DNA of 64,000 bases from Suillus spraguei (Eukaryota; Basidiomycota; Agaricomycetes; Boletales; Suillaceae): the NCBI GenBank assembly GCA_016800925.1, contig JABCPU010000238.1:1-64000 (forward strand). The letters run 5' to 3'. How positions within the stretch are numbered: position 1 is the first letter of the stretch; every line of letters starts with the position of its first letter. The notes beneath the pieces are model-generated. The model searched no databases. It worked only from the letters and a program-made list of their open reading frames with translations, and was not told the DNA's origin. Shown here piece after piece: positions 22,306-35,430 of the stretch. The translations under genes were made by a program, and so were the position numbers.

Positions 22306-23473
22306 ATGTCCACCATTGCCCAGAAAATTCTTGTTGTGGGTGGTAATGGGTTCGTCGGTAAGGTTTCTCGCTGATTCTGTTTACCTATTGCCAGACGGCC
22401 TAATTTATTTTTACTTTAGGTTCTGCGGTCTGCAAGGCTGCTCTTGCGAGGGGTATAGAGGTCACCAGCGTTAGGTATGTCTGAACTTATTCCTTCTATC
22501 TGTCAAGACCATATTGCACCTTCAGTTCATCCGGGATGCCTTACCACACCCCAAAAGGCCATACCCCAGACTGGGCAGAGAAGGTGTGTTAATACCTCCT
22601 TTTTATCGTGTATACGTTTACAGCCCACCAGGTAGAATGGCGAAAAGCTGACGCCATGAATCCTGATACATATGCTGACATTCTACCTGGCGTCAACGCA
22701 GTCGTGCACACCATAGGCACCCTCCTTGATAATATACAGCGCAATAAACAGTTCCACGACAAGGACTTTGTGGGCTTGCTTAAGTCCATTACTGGTATCA
22801 GCCCCGTCCAGGCACGTCATCTAGGAGCCTACGAAAAACTTAATCGTGATACAGGTGAGCCTGGCCTGCCTTCACGTTAACAGCGCGTCGTCATATATTG
22901 CACTAGCCATCCGTATGTGTGAGGCGTTTACTGCTAGCAAACCCGCCCAAGGAATTACGCATGTTCGCCCATTTGTCTATGTTTCAGCGGAGGACTTTCA
23001 CAGGCCTGCTATATCCGTGCGATACTTGGAGACCAAACTAGAGGCCGAGAGGAAAATCGATGAGATCATGAAAGATCATCCCCAGTATCGAGCAGTGCAC
23101 GTTCGGCCTTGTGAGCATACATCCTTATGCAGATGCTTCTAGACACCGACTTCTTTTGTCTAGCTATGATATACGACCCCGAGACTAGGCCAATGACTAT
23201 CCCGGCCAACCTCTTTACCTTCTCGGCGTGGATGCACGCAGCCACCCCGTCCTTCGTACCGATGCCAGCATCTGTCATCCATTGGCTCGGAACGCGAGTG
23301 TTCCGAAGGCGACCGAGCAGACACCTTCGGCGTTGGTATCTGTAGCCACTCTGCTGAGTGTCCCACCAATTCGTGTTGATCATTTGGCTGAAGCTATCTG
23401 CGTTTCCCTGGATCCTGCTAAAAATATCAGGGGACCCGTTAACGTACGTGCTATGAGAGAGTTAATCGGATAG
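22306..23473 (+). CDS. COQ11: COQ11-like NAD(P)-binding protein (atypical SDR, mitochondrial)
   Basis: Seven exons (22306-22357, 22420-22474, 22526-22583, 22632-22854, 22907-23110, 23164-23273, 23321-23473) sum to 284 residues in phase. The N-terminus ILVVGGNGFVGSAVCKAAL is a Rossmann GxxGxxG dinucleotide site. NAVVHTIGTLLDN, GAYEKLNRDTAIRMCEAF, RPFVYVSAEDFHRP and PPIRVDHLAEAI match the YLR290C/Coq11 type. In yeast Coq11 associates with the CoQ synthome and tunes coenzyme Q biosynthesis. The last intron (23274-23320, donor GTCATC) is weak. The alternative is a one-base frameshift in that region. The protein ends MRELIG, one residue short of the common RELIGW. It is convergent with COQ2, and no COQ10 domain is fused to it. 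Confidence 0.82.
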
Positions 23474-24083
23474 TTCAAACGGGGTAGGCCCTTCGTCGGA
23501 ATCTTAATTGTTTACTGATATGATAGAACATCGTTCACCGCATCGGCGAGCAGGCCTAGACAGCGTAATATATCTTGAATTGGCATCTTACTTGGATGGT
23601 CGGCCCATCAGCGGAATTGAGTATCATGTGTCCCTATATCCCCTTAAGAACTCAACCTCTCATGCTCTCAATGATTATTCGCATCAGTTTATGAGATTAT
23701 GCACATAAATGGCACTTTTTACATCACTATTAACAATATTTATGTAAATCAAAGAGGGAGATAAGAAATGCCTCACAAAATGGTGCCATTCCTTGTCCCC
23801 GCGGTAAATTCCTGTCAGGGGGAGCTGATATATCAAATGGCTGAATAACGGGGATACGAAATTTGCACCATATCATTGTCAACGAATATCGCTGGTGACG
23901 GGCTCTCAAAAGGCGAAGTACAAACCCCGACTCATTCAAACGGTAACGGGATGATACGCGTAGCACAGGACTAGGGTGAAATCGCTCATTATTTTACTTA
24001 AGCCCATTCCGTACATATGAAGTGAGACTCTAGATGTCGCGACTAAACGAGAACTCAGAAAGGCTAAAGAAAAGAATGTGTAT
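23474..24083. other. Shared 3' region between convergent COQ11-like and COQ2
   Basis: About 610 bases separate the two stop codons. No coding sequence was recognised. Both transcripts must terminate here. Confidence 0.5.
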
Positions 24084-25306
24084 CTAGAGCTGCGTCTTTA
24101 CGACAAAGTCGGCGAAAGCTCCCGCCCAGACCCAGAAGCCGAACCAACCATTGCTGAGGAGAGTAGCATCGCAATCCTCCTTGCTTTCAAAGTCAGTCCT
24201 GGCGAGGAGCCGAGCAAGGTGAAGTCCACCCAAGGCGACGCCGCAGAAGAATGGCAAGCCATGTCCATTGCAGTATCCGGCATACGTCACGAAGGAACAA
24301 AGAATGAAGGAGAAGATAGCGAGAATAGGTCGGATCTGATCTCCAAAAAGAATCGTGGTCGAGCGAACACCATATTTGGCGTCTTCATCTCGGTCCTAAT
24401 TTCATTGATCAGGCGAAAAGCACGAAAGAAAAAAAGAATATATCCTTACTTGACGGGCGTAAGCAGTATCGTACACAATCGTCCAGCAGATGGCTCCCAT
24501 GTACAGGGGGATGTACACAGACCAGTCAACCGCTCCGACAACTGAAGCCGCACCAAGCAATGCTCCCCAGTTGAAGCACAATCCTATCCGATGATATCAA
24601 TAACCGCTATAGTTTTGGAACTTGTTATAATGTACCAAGTATTGCCTGGGGCCAGTCGGTCACGCGTTTCATGGCAGGATACAACACCACCAGACCCAGA
24701 GATGAGAGTCCAAGTCGCAAGCTTGAAGAAAAGTGAACCAATGAAAAATAAATTGCTCAACTCCACCATACCTGTAATCATTCAACTGCATCAACAGCCA
24801 GACGCCGAGAGCCAGCTGCGGGATAACGAAGATGAAGGCCTGGAACATTGAAACATCACCTGAAGCCAAGGGCCTGGTCCTTGTTCGCGCTTAAAGTGAA
24901 AGTGTTACCAGGAACCACCACTTCTAAATGTGTAACACCTACGGACGGCAGCATCAACGTCTTTGTCCCACATGTCATTGATCACACAGCCAGCGGAGTG
25001 GAACACTTGGGCGGCAGTGAGGAACAATCCAACATAGGTGAATATCGTCGACATTGGCGTGCCATGTGCGTAGCAGGCCATGGTGACCGACCATGCTAAG
25101 ATGTTCAAGTCAACAGAGAAACATATTGCATTGTAAAGCTACTCACAGCATGGATAGAATAGTAAGAGCGTTCCAGCAGGATTGTGAACCCGTGCCAAAT
25201 AGAGGTAAGGACGCATGCTGGAAGGAAAGTAGTCCACCCAAGTTAATTTCGCACCCGGGGAGGACGGGGAGAGATGCTGCTTGATAGCCATTGATTTGAC
25301 CTCCAT
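24084..25306 (-). CDS. COQ2: 4-hydroxybenzoate polyprenyltransferase COQ2, mitochondrial
   Basis: Six exons (25306-25147, 25095-24943, 24889-24772, 24721-24636, 24583-24450, 24395-24084) give 320 residues in exact phase. COQ2 is the inner-membrane UbiA-type enzyme that attaches the polyprenyl tail to 4-hydroxybenzoate in coenzyme Q synthesis. The first Asp-rich motif NDMWDKDVD (about 93-101) and the second, [17 protein letters not shown] (about 211-224), are both complete. They bind the Mg2+-diphosphate substrate. [22 protein letters not shown] before the first motif and several hydrophobic helices, such as [14 protein letters not shown], fit the family. The N-terminus is short for a targeting peptide, so an upstream exon is possible. 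The exon 2/3 join gives [11 protein letters not shown]. Confidence 0.93.
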
Positions 25307-27714
25307 GGTAAAGTGGGCAGATAGGAAGATGCAGTGGAAGAGAAAAAGGACGGCAGACTTTTATATCTCGATGTTGTTCGCTTCAAGACGAAAAAAGTAA
25401 GGAAATCAAGATGACATACGTGACATACATGATATGATTCGGATGAGATTGATCATTGTAATCAATCAAGCGAACAAGTCCTTTTTCAAGACAGCCGAGG
25501 ATAACACAGCCAATGATCCCGTCGTCAGTGGTGCCATAAGCTGCCGAATAACAATGGCGTAAACCTTCTCTTCTGTTCTCAACTTGAAGATACTGAGAAT
25601 TTCGTATATAGTCAGCTGACGATAAAATATTTAGCATTACTCTGACTGACGCGTACGCCGGTACCGCGATTTAATTATTGTCGACTGACTTGAGCCTGAG
25701 GCGAAAGTCCTCGCGAGCCTATTAGGTAAGTAATATATATCGGTCGTAATTCGGAAGTTTACGCCATTGGTCAGCTTTAAAATGAAGTCTTACACAATGC
25801 ATCGTGAGAGATGCGTGTATTTCGCCAGGGATCAGCAGGGCGCACAGGAGGGAATGCCCTAGATTTTGCATGTAGCAGCGTAACGGGAATGCCTATCCAG
25901 CGGAAAGATCATTTCATGACAAAGACGGGACAAAATTAAAGTTTGTGTATGTACGGTATTATATGCGTAATGGCATCGCCCAGCCGTCATTGACGCGTCG
26001 AAATATGCGACGTACAACTTGGTGTCACTGCTAGCCTTTCGGCCCAGGATCCATTTTACCAAGCGACACCCAGTTCACTGACTGGCAGTAACTCCCCGAC
26101 CCCGAGCTAGTAGCAATATGCGTTGTTCGTACCTTTGTGAAAGCTCTCAATCGCTGTCTATACAGGCTGTTTCAAACTTGAAGCTAAAGGCTCAGCGCTT
26201 TTAGGCCTGATAACAAAGAGCAATCAGTGTGACCTATTAGCAGTCTGAAATAGACCTAGTCCATGATGTTGACTGACGTTATTTAATTAGTAAAGGTTAG
26301 ACGTCAAGGTACGAATCGTATTTTGTTCCAATCCCCGCAGGATCCTGCTTATATAACTCTCGAAAATTTAAAACAGATTCTGCTTTTGCTCCTTCCTGCA
26401 GCCTAGCGCTGCTGGTTTGTTGAGTGCATCAAAACCAGGCGGCGCATCTGCGTCAAGACCCGGCACCAGATTCACATCGCACTCGTAGTTGACTCATCTC
26501 CTCGTTGGCCAGTTCGTATTCTATCTTCAGTGATTTCTAAGAGGCTACACTACACACCTCAAGTTCTGCATGGGCGAGGGTGGGACACGAAGATGAAAAA
26601 TTGAAATTGGTGAATGGCCCCAAGGAATACGCTAGGTCATTACCCTATCAGTGACAAAGACCTAGGCTTCAACGTTGCAACCATCACATCACTTGGTAAG
26701 CGGGACTCTTTGTGTTTCCCACCCTGTTGCCAGAAAGCCGATCCACTTCCTCCGATTTGGTCCGGACTCGCCTCTCCAGGTCAAAGCACGCATGTATGCC
26801 TTCCTTGCCCTGTGTCTGTCTTGTAGCCTCTCGCCAACCCAAGCCCGCTTGTACGGTCCTCCATAGGCTACTCAACTGTTTTCTGTACTGATGACTCTAA
26901 AGTAAAGATATAAAGCCCGTCCCTTTCCGTATCTTTAGTGAATTAACTCCCACTCACTCATCACTCAGATACTCATGACCCATCGATGCACCAATCCCCG
27001 TTGGTCATTATTAGCCTCACTACGAACGTGCAGGTCTGCCCAAGTGCTCAGCTCTTGGCAAACCTTATGCTTGCCCTGTTACACGATAATTTGGCTTTAC
27101 CCAGGGAAAGCTGCCAACGTATATCAGTAGGTGCAATGAAAAGCCTTCTTCATGTACTGTAGACGCAAGCTGGACAAAAGTAAATTTTTATATCATGATG
27201 TCATGTCCCATGTGTACTATGTCGAGAGCCTATATGACTACAACATTACCTCCAGCACTGAAGCCAACACAGACATCATCTTCCCAGAACGAGGCAGAAG
27301 CATGTCAGAACTTAGAAGTGATTGTAGGCTCCTTAATCCAGTAGGTGAGGCCCGGATATGAAGGAAGCAGATAAGCTAAACTCATTTCTGCGAGTGACAA
27401 TTTGTTCACAAGGCTCCAGGCTTTTGGCAGTATTGTAGCTAATAACGGGGATGGGCCTCGACGCCGGTTCAGTATCACCTAAAACGGAGTGTTCTTGTAA
27501 ACTGCCCCAATTCAAGTTGTCGATTTCAATGAGCGCTGAGCGGCTAATAGTGACAGTGATCCGGTCCAGGCTGAGTGTGTCAAGGTCGGTGTTAGTGATG
27601 GGTATTTTAGGCGCGCCAATACGTTGCCGACTCCAGAGGCACAAACCAAGCAAACCTTCACTACTACCTACTCCCTGGTATGTCATCCAGCAACACATCA
27701 AGTACAGTTTAGAC
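25307..27714. other. Intergenic, no gene supported
   Basis: About 2.4 kb with only short frames. A 63-codon plus frame at 26675-26866 contains a hydrophobic stretch (MYAFLALCLSCSLS) that resembles a signal peptide but is not followed by a credible protein. A 69-codon plus frame at 27152-27361 is unrecognised. Confidence 0.4.
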
Positions 27715-29841
27715 ATGGGTTCGATTCCAGTACCAGTGTAAGAGTTCTCATCTTTCCTGCTTTTCAGATATTCAAGAAGATGTATCCTCTTGATCTGGTT
27801 TAGGTATCGTCATGCAGCACCCTCGGGACCATGGCCTTGGGTAGATTTCAAGACCGACCTTCCATCCTCTGAACCGCCGTTTCGAAAGGGCGAACATGAA
27901 TGGCGTGGATACCCGCAAGAACTCTTCGGCAACTGGAGCCGACTCCAGTGGCACGAAGCAAGATGTTAACACAATGTGTGCGCACCGTGCAACCGTGCGT
28001 CATATATGGCATTGATGTAACGGGCGAAGGACATTTCAAACGCGTGAGGAAGGATTGTGTCGTGTTGAGGTATCCAAAGAGAAGGAAGACGAATTCTGGT
28101 CGAAATTACAGGGGGAGGAAAGTATTGTTTTTGCCCCGGCTCACCAAATCAATGAGTGATGATGACCACAAACAGGTTCGGGAGAACGTCCGCGTTCGAG
28201 CGTTATTCGTGGATAACTTATCGGAGTCCGTTCTGAAGATGTTGGGGACAAAGTTTGCCCAGCTTGAATGTTTTCCTATTTGGCACTGAAATTTCCTTTC
28301 GTAGATATAACATCGAGCCATTCTTCTTTTCATCCTCCACAAACTGGATTCCTTCACGATACCAAGAAGAGGTTCGACATGGAGATGGGGATCGTACGTC
28401 TGATGACTGCCTTTTGGTCTACTCCAGGTTGTTGATCTCTTGTTCCGGTAGATATCACAGTCATCCTTCCTTTTATTCGGATCACCGACTCGGAGAAGCA
28501 AAAGAAGATGTATCCGGCCATGAGTTCGTCATTTATTCAATAGTTGACCGCTTCTCATCACAAAGCGTACAGAACCTGGTGAAAAGAGGACTATAGATGT
28601 CATGTCACCCCTTCACTTACACGGTAATCCGTACTTGCTTTTACTACAGCTTTGTCTGAGTCTTTCTATAGGCGACCATGTCCTTCTTATCGACCTACTG
28701 GCAATTCATATGATCCGCGAGAAGGATTCCTCTACAATTATAACGTATCATCCTGCGCTTAGTGATCGCACTACTGCCGAGCACTTGCATCAGGTTATGG
28801 AGCGCGCAGGTGGAAGTGTTTACTGGAGTAAAATATTCGCAGCATCTGAAGATCCAACCTTTTTCTTTCTGGCAATCCTGTGGTATGCGCTGTATGCGTG
28901 GGACGAGACATTTGAAACGCTTTATAACCGCATCAAGGATTTGGTGTGTATACAATCCGTTTGAGTTGTGGTGAAGACTCATCATGTCCAGGAAGTAATC
29001 TTGAATGGCTCCAATTTCTTCACCGCTATGTCCGACCTCAACTATGACCTCCACAGCCTTCAGGCGCACCTCCTCCAGTACCAAACCCTTCTCCATGATT
29101 TTGAGATATCAGTCACATTTGTCATGGAGACTCCAAATCCTGCAATGGAAAAATCAGAAAATAGGCGTACCACAGAAGAGCTGATGAAACGAGAATGCAA
29201 GAACCTCCTTTCCGAAGTGGACAGGTTGCACAGGAGATGTTTGATGTTCATGGGTCGATTAAAAAACGCCATAGATTTGGCATTCGCGACTGTAAACATC
29301 GAGGACAGTCGTCAAACGTTCAAATTAACAAAGTCGAGCCTTCGAGATTCTGCAGCGATGAAACAGGTGCGCTGGTAACTACGCGCACACCGACAGAGCT
29401 CATGATTTTCGCAGATATCATACCTGACCATGATTTCTTGCCCGCCAGTTTTACTGCTGTATGTGTAAAGATGTATAACTCGAACAAGAAATGCTCACTG
29501 ATCGAACAGTCAGTCTTTGGGATGAACGTGCGCGAAATGAATCCTGACTCCCCAGAGACGATCATGCGCTACGTTTGGGTGTCTTTCTTGCTGACGTTCA
29601 TCACGACATGGATCGTTGTCGCTTTACAACCATTCAGTACATTCCACCCGCTGGAGCTGGTGTGTGGCGGAGGGCTGCTTGGCCCGCGTTTTACTTCCCC
29701 CATAAATTACAGAGTATTGCAAGTCCTGGATCAAGAGCAACAAGACCTCGGCACAGGAACAGGAAAACATATTTCCATAGGTCCAATTCGCAGGAGAGGA
29801 GGTCGTTCTTCTACGTTAAAGTTGGAGGACGCATTGTTTGA
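27715..29841 (+). pseudogene. CorA-like Mg2+ transporter with frame breaks
   Basis: Fungal CorA-type features occur in order. VRALFVDNLSESVLKMLG and NIEPFFFSSSTNWIPSRYQ lie in the cytosolic domain, followed by GDHITVILPFIR and LLIDLLAIHMIREKDSSTII. A helical stalk contains LLSEVDRLHRRCLMFMGRL. The selectivity motif GMN (codons 29519-29527, in SVFGMNVREMNP) precedes YVWVSFLLTFITTWIVVALQ. Such proteins conduct Mg2+ across the plasma or organelle membrane. Introns are visible, for example after GTK and at GDH. Two one-base losses interrupt it, near 29432-29437 before LPASF and near 29645-29650 before PPAGAGVWRRAAWP. The N-terminal exons (GYPQELFGNW.., about 27890) also fail to join cleanly. Either the gene is decaying or the consensus has errors. 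The 5' end is uncertain. Confidence 0.7.
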
Positions 29842-29980
29842 AGAGGATGCAATTGGAATTGATTTGAATGTAACGAGTGTCTATGTACGAATATGATTAT
29901 ACTTCAGCCAAATCGTCCTTCACAATCTACTTGTCACTTGCTCATGTGTTCTAGTTAGTACATTATACACCACCCTTCTG

Positions 29981-32900
29981 TTACACCTTGCGCTTGAGCC
30001 AAGGCAGGATATTACCCTTCCGAATGCGGAATATGTAGGTCAGAACGAAAATTGCAGCGACCTTGGAGAAGTAGATTCTTTCGTGAATACTAAGAGTGAG
30101 CACCAAGAGACGCAACTCACATTGAACAGAGTGACACCAGCCATGATACCAACGTCACGCCAGTGGTGAGAATACTGAATGTTAAATCCAGCATACAAGT
30201 ACTCGTCCGTCGTCTTGAACGGACAGTAGAGGCAGGTCGATGTCGAATTGGGGTTTGCCAGGTATCCGCCCGCATAAGACATGAAAGGATCCATAAATTC
30301 AGCACACGAGAGATTCGGGGGAGAAACAATTGGAACAAGCTCCGTTGATGAGCAAACAATCGCCTGTCCGCTGATCGCTAAAAAAACAGTTGAGCTCGAC
30401 ACGGAATCCAAAGCCGCTTAAAGCACAAACCTTGACTGAGAAGGCCTTCAACAAGATACGTGAAAGGGGCAACCCTATACATCCACTTCCACCAACCCAA
30501 CTTACTGAACGGCTGCAAGACACCGTTACTAGACAATATATCAGCAAGCAGCGATGTTATCAGTTCAAAAATTTCGCTTACAATATGACGACAAACGAGA
30601 AGAGCCCGTTAAACAACAATGAAGCAATAAAGGCAGTTGGAGCCATTGAAGCTATTGCGAGAGCGATCGTGGTGTAATAGATAGGGAATACGATTCCATA
30701 CAACAAGTAGGTGTATCCAGCCCGGTCGGTGGGGAATCCGACTGTCCAGTACCAGCAAACAAAGAAGATCGACGAGCCCAAAATGTTCCAAGGTATCTCG
30801 ACGAGGATTTGAGAGGCGACCAGGGCACTCCACTTGTACATCCTGCTCTGGCGTTCCCGTACTTCATAAATTGACCGAATGTCGATGTAGATCGCCTGCA
30901 TTTGTTGAGAGAGGGGAAAACACAAAATTGTGCCCAAGAAAATTGACTGTAATACGAATTAGCGAACAAAGCCACTTGATCGAATATTGGAATCCATACG
31001 AAGAGCTTATTTTGTGAACCCTGGAGGGAGTCTTTCGACTTGTAGAATGTGAAGCCAATTATGAGACCACTGATGATGTTGAGGACGAGCTTTGCCATCA
31101 GGTAGGTTGGATTCCGCCAATATGCTTGGAAGTTGCGCTGTGTGAGAGCAATGGCCTGGTGCCTCCATGAAGTAGCAAACTGCGTGCGTAGCTCCGTCTC
31201 GACAACGGGACGAGAACGACCTTCAGCATGAATACGCCCAAGGTCATCTTCAAGCATCGCAGCTTCCGGTGAAACTCGCCAGACATTGTGCCAATCAACA
31301 GATGAGCTGGCAGTCGCTCCGGCGCCGATGACATCAAGCATGTATTCCGCACTGCCATAGATTAATTCCACGAATGACTGAACCAACATAGGACTTACGG
31401 GTTAGCATCCTCATCACAGGGTGGGGCTCCATTGCTTTCGAAATATCTCAGCATCGTAGAGGAATTGTCACCAATGTCACCAAAGTAGACGGTTTGGCCG
31501 CCCTTGCGAAGCAGGAGAAGTTTGTCAAACAATTGGAAAAGCTCCCCGGAAGGTTGGTGAATGCTAATAAAGTTTATAATGAAATCACTATGGGACGTAA
31601 ACAATACTCACGTGCACAAGATGGCTTGTCCACTGTCGGCAAGTTCACGAAGGAATGTTATGATGGCCCAAGCCGATTGGGAATCGAGACCAGATGTAGG
31701 TTCGTCAAGGAAAAGAAGAAGTTTAGGCTGTCGGCACGCTAGGTTCAAAGAGGATACAGCATCTTCAAAGGCACACATACCTTCGCGGCCAGTTCAACGG
31801 CTATTGTCGTGCGCTTCTTATGTTCAACGCCCAACGAGCCCACAACTGCATCTGCATAGGCTTCCAGGCCACACATCTTGAGGCACTTGTCAACGCTGAA
31901 TAATCAGTCAGAACCGTTCATAATACGATGTAGAGCAGGAGGACGCACTGGGATTGAATCTCTTCCATAGGGACGAATTCTGATTGTCTAAGATGAGCTG
32001 AAGAAAGAACGGTTTCCCGAACAGTAGCTTGGGGTAAATGGGTATCCATTTGTTGACAGTATCCCCTAAGCAAGTTTTTAGTGTTGCCCACCGACAATGC
32101 GGTTTTCACCTACGTTTGTGCTTGGAAGTCTGAGGGAAGTGATTGTCCGTTGATGAGACGGTCGCCTGAAACAATACCAACATCGGTGCGCTGGGCAAGG
32201 ACATTGAGCAAAGTAGTCTATCATGGCCTTGTCAGTCTACAGCGAGGTTGAGCAATGAAATGATGACAACCTTTCCCGCACCCGATTCACCCATGAGGGC
32301 TGTGAGCTTTCCAGGTGCGACATAGCCGGAGATATTGTCTAACAATCTCCGCTCTGATCTCCCCGAAGTTGGTACGACGTACTGCAAATGGTGCCAAGTG
32401 AAGATATCTGGCGGCGCCTGTTCCTTCTCTCCATTGGTCTGCTGATGCCCGTGGTCGCTAGATGATGATGGTGCCCCTCTTTCCTCATCTTTTCGTACAT
32501 TGACAGGTCCAACAGATGCGCCCCTAGACTGTTTAAAGAGAGTGACAGCAGAATCAAATGCAGAGCCGGTGTTGAATTCGGTGACCAAGAGCAATATCAG
32601 AAGGAAGCCGATACCGAACGTACAGATAATGCCATAATTCTGATAGAAAGGAAATTGAGCTGTCATGACTCGGACCAGAAAAACAGATTGGGACGTACGC
32701 GCCAAAGATCACTGTGCTGGTAACCATAAGATAGGTAGAGGAAGGCATCACCACTGACAGTTGGCATTCCAGGCTGAGCCCCAACTGTGGTGCAGACCTG
32801 ATTAGCCAACGGTACGTTTTCATATCCAGGACCCTGAGGGACTAGGGTAGAGCATATCCCGTTCAAAGTGTGGAATTCATTCGTCATTAGTGTTTCAAAA

Positions 32901-35430
32901 CCGAACCCGAGAGGCTGCAATAAACGTTTCAGCGCGGCGCTTGAAGTATAAGATGTCAATATACATTTAAGTAACTGATCCAGCGCAGGGCGCCCGGGAT
33001 GCTGGGCTTAGGAATAGCATAACCAGTGTACAGCCCAAAGATTAATGTGCTGATACCGGCTAATGATGTAGCACTAGACTCTTCTTTAAACATAGCGGCG
33101 ACCAGCCTGAAAAACCCTTTCATCGTGGTCGTCATCGTGAACACCACCAAAAAGAATATGCTGTCAGAAAGGGATCAGTTCCGTACTGTAAACTCGCAGA
33201 CAGGAAACCACTGACAAGAACTGCGATACTGTCCTCTGAAGGTCGACCAAGAAGTAGAGAAGTACACAGAAAATGGCTTGGATAGCAAACGTGACTGGTA
33301 TATCGACGACCGTGTGAGCCAGGACTTCAATGAATGGATAATACATCGCTGCTTTATGGTGACGGAGAACTATGGGACGCTGAGCATAGAGGGCAGGTAT
33401 TTCTGCCATAGCAAACAAGGCGCAGAAAAATAATGCACTATAGACTGATTAGAAACTTGGTGGACGGGAGAATACCGAAGAACAAACAAGAATAAGATTC
33501 CCCCGCGAGAGTAGTAACCAGAGGTTGCGTCTGGGAGATTAAGGAAGACAGTGCCCATCACGATGGCTTCGAATACTTGTGCACTTAGGGGCTATCAGCA
33601 TGTTATGACCACACGAGTATATAATTGGTACCCACACAAGTTGCACCACTTGGGATGTGATATCGCCCCGTATTATCTGAGCTCGGCGAACCATTACTGC
33701 CCTGACTTGCATCGGGATTGATATCGTGTAGGAGTTACTCTTAGGCGCATGACGCGCATGCTCCATCACCGCACTAAGCCTGTATGCCTCCCTACGTTCG
33801 GGTTTGTCCACGTAGAGGCTGCGATAATCATCAATCGATTGACGATTAGCATGCCCTAGTGGAGATGCAAGGAAGTGAGCTGCCATGTCCGCAGCCGTTC
33901 TGGGTATTGACTGTGCAACCTCGGGACGGAAGTTTCTTGCATTAGGATCCGTGACTGAAAAAATCTTAGATTATGACCAGGACTACTACACCAGTACGTA
34001 CCAGAAACAAGAAAATCGGACGTTGTTTGTCGATGGTAAGGTTCGTATCCCATATCCATAAAGTATTGGCGCGCCTCTTTTGCAGGCCCAAAGTAAACCA
34101 TTCGGCCCTCGGAAATCACGCAAACCTTGTCAAACAAGTTATACAACTGTTCACCAGCTTGGTAAAGAGAGACGATTGTCGTAATTCGACCGATATCGGT
34201 ACTAATGCGAAGTGCCTGAATGAACTCTAACGCTGTCGACGAATCCAGACCACGAGTGGAGCTACAAGTCATCAGCGCCCATCGCAAATAATGAATTAAA
34301 AAATGACAAACTTGTCCCATGAGTTGATCAAGCTTCTGCATGACAAAGCTTCTGCGATAGAAACTCGCTTCCTCTCTCCACCTGATACGCCTCGTATAGC
34401 GGCGTTCCCAACAATGGTATTACGTGCGTGGTGCAGCCCGAAGATTCTGATTAGGATGTCAACCACATCGCGGTTATACTGCTCGCGGGACTGATTGGGG
34501 AGACGTGTATGTGGGGTACGGGTCTTGATTGCGAAGGATAAAGTCTCCTCGACTGTGAGGGTCGGAAAGTGGACATCATCTTCAGGACAGTAGATGACAT
34601 CGCCCCGATATTGCTTGGCTATTTCCTCAGGGGTGAAGGAGTCGTACTGTACTTCACCGTCCACAGCATGATATTCCCCTCTCTGATTGGAGAGAACTTT
34701 CAGGAACGTGCTACAGCCTGAACCAGGACGGCCAAGAACAACTGGTGAAAGTCAAAACAAGGTGACCGTAAATACAAGCTAGACTTACGTAACATTTCTC
34801 CTGGGGTCACGACACCTTCAAAGCCAGAGAGAATATCACGGACATCGCCCATTGCTCTTGCATTCTTAAGGGCAGTAAGAGGATTTAAAATTGAGCCCAT
34901 TGTGGGCTGGAGTGATGCACATGCTCCAAGGCCAACTACGCGTAAATCATTAAACATGACGCCCAACTCACGAGCCTTGATGGACTGTTCACCCCGTCTG
35001 GAAGACATTTACAGCCAGTGGTAAGATGATAGCGAAAGACATACCGTCGAACGAGGTCCCTCAAAGTCTGCTCAAAATCAAAGCCATCGGTAACACTAGT
35101 GTTACTTTCCATTGGGATAGATATTGTGGAAGCGCTATTGTAAGCCATTTTGGGTTTCGGAAAACGTGGAGGGATAAAGTTGTTTAGTAGTGGACGGCGG
35201 TGGCGACCTTGGTGGCCATGGTAGCTTTGGTGGCCATGATAGCTTTGATGGCCATGGTGGGACCGAACAGACTGAGATTGGGCAGTCATGGTCCGTTCCA
35301 ACTCAAGCACGCTAGGTGGATCAAAGTGAGTCAGCGGCAGGCGAGATTGGGGCTCATCCTTGGAGGCATCGTCGGCTGGGTGATCGTAAGCTGAATCCAT
35401 GTCTTGCAGTGTTAGAGCAGGGGAATCCAT
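29981..35430 (-). CDS. PDR-type (ABCG full-size) ABC transporter
   Basis: About 20 exons read through in phase to roughly 1,490 residues, the usual pleiotropic drug resistance length, in the order NBD1-TMD1-NBD2-TMD2. NBD1 has the fungal PDR Walker A variant GRPGSGCST, signature [10 protein letters not shown] and RGLDSST. NBD2 has GESGAGKTTLLN, a divergent signature [19 protein letters not shown], and [15 protein letters not shown] with HQPSGELF. The extracellular C-terminal part carries the CDR-type [13 protein letters not shown] and TSTCLYCPF. It should export drugs, metabolites or plant compounds across the plasma membrane using ATP. The start MDSPALTLQ is the first Met of exon 1 (35430-35045), which contains [15 protein letters not shown] repeats. 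No frame break was found, unlike the CorA-like and CSE1 neighbours. Confidence 0.93.

Noticed and set aside
23274..23320. A frameshift in the COQ11-like gene
   Set aside because: A 47-nt intron with AG acceptor restores phase exactly and gives the expected protein length. The donor is weak, so this is a preference, not a proof.
26675..26866. A small secreted protein (63 codons with a hydrophobic segment)
   Set aside because: The hydrophobic stretch is followed by only about ten residues, and there is no promoter, splice or family support.
27738..27767. A 30-nt first intron in the CorA-like gene starting at 27715
   Set aside because: It has good GT..AG ends but is shorter than any other intron in the window (42-62 nt), so the 5' end is left uncertain.
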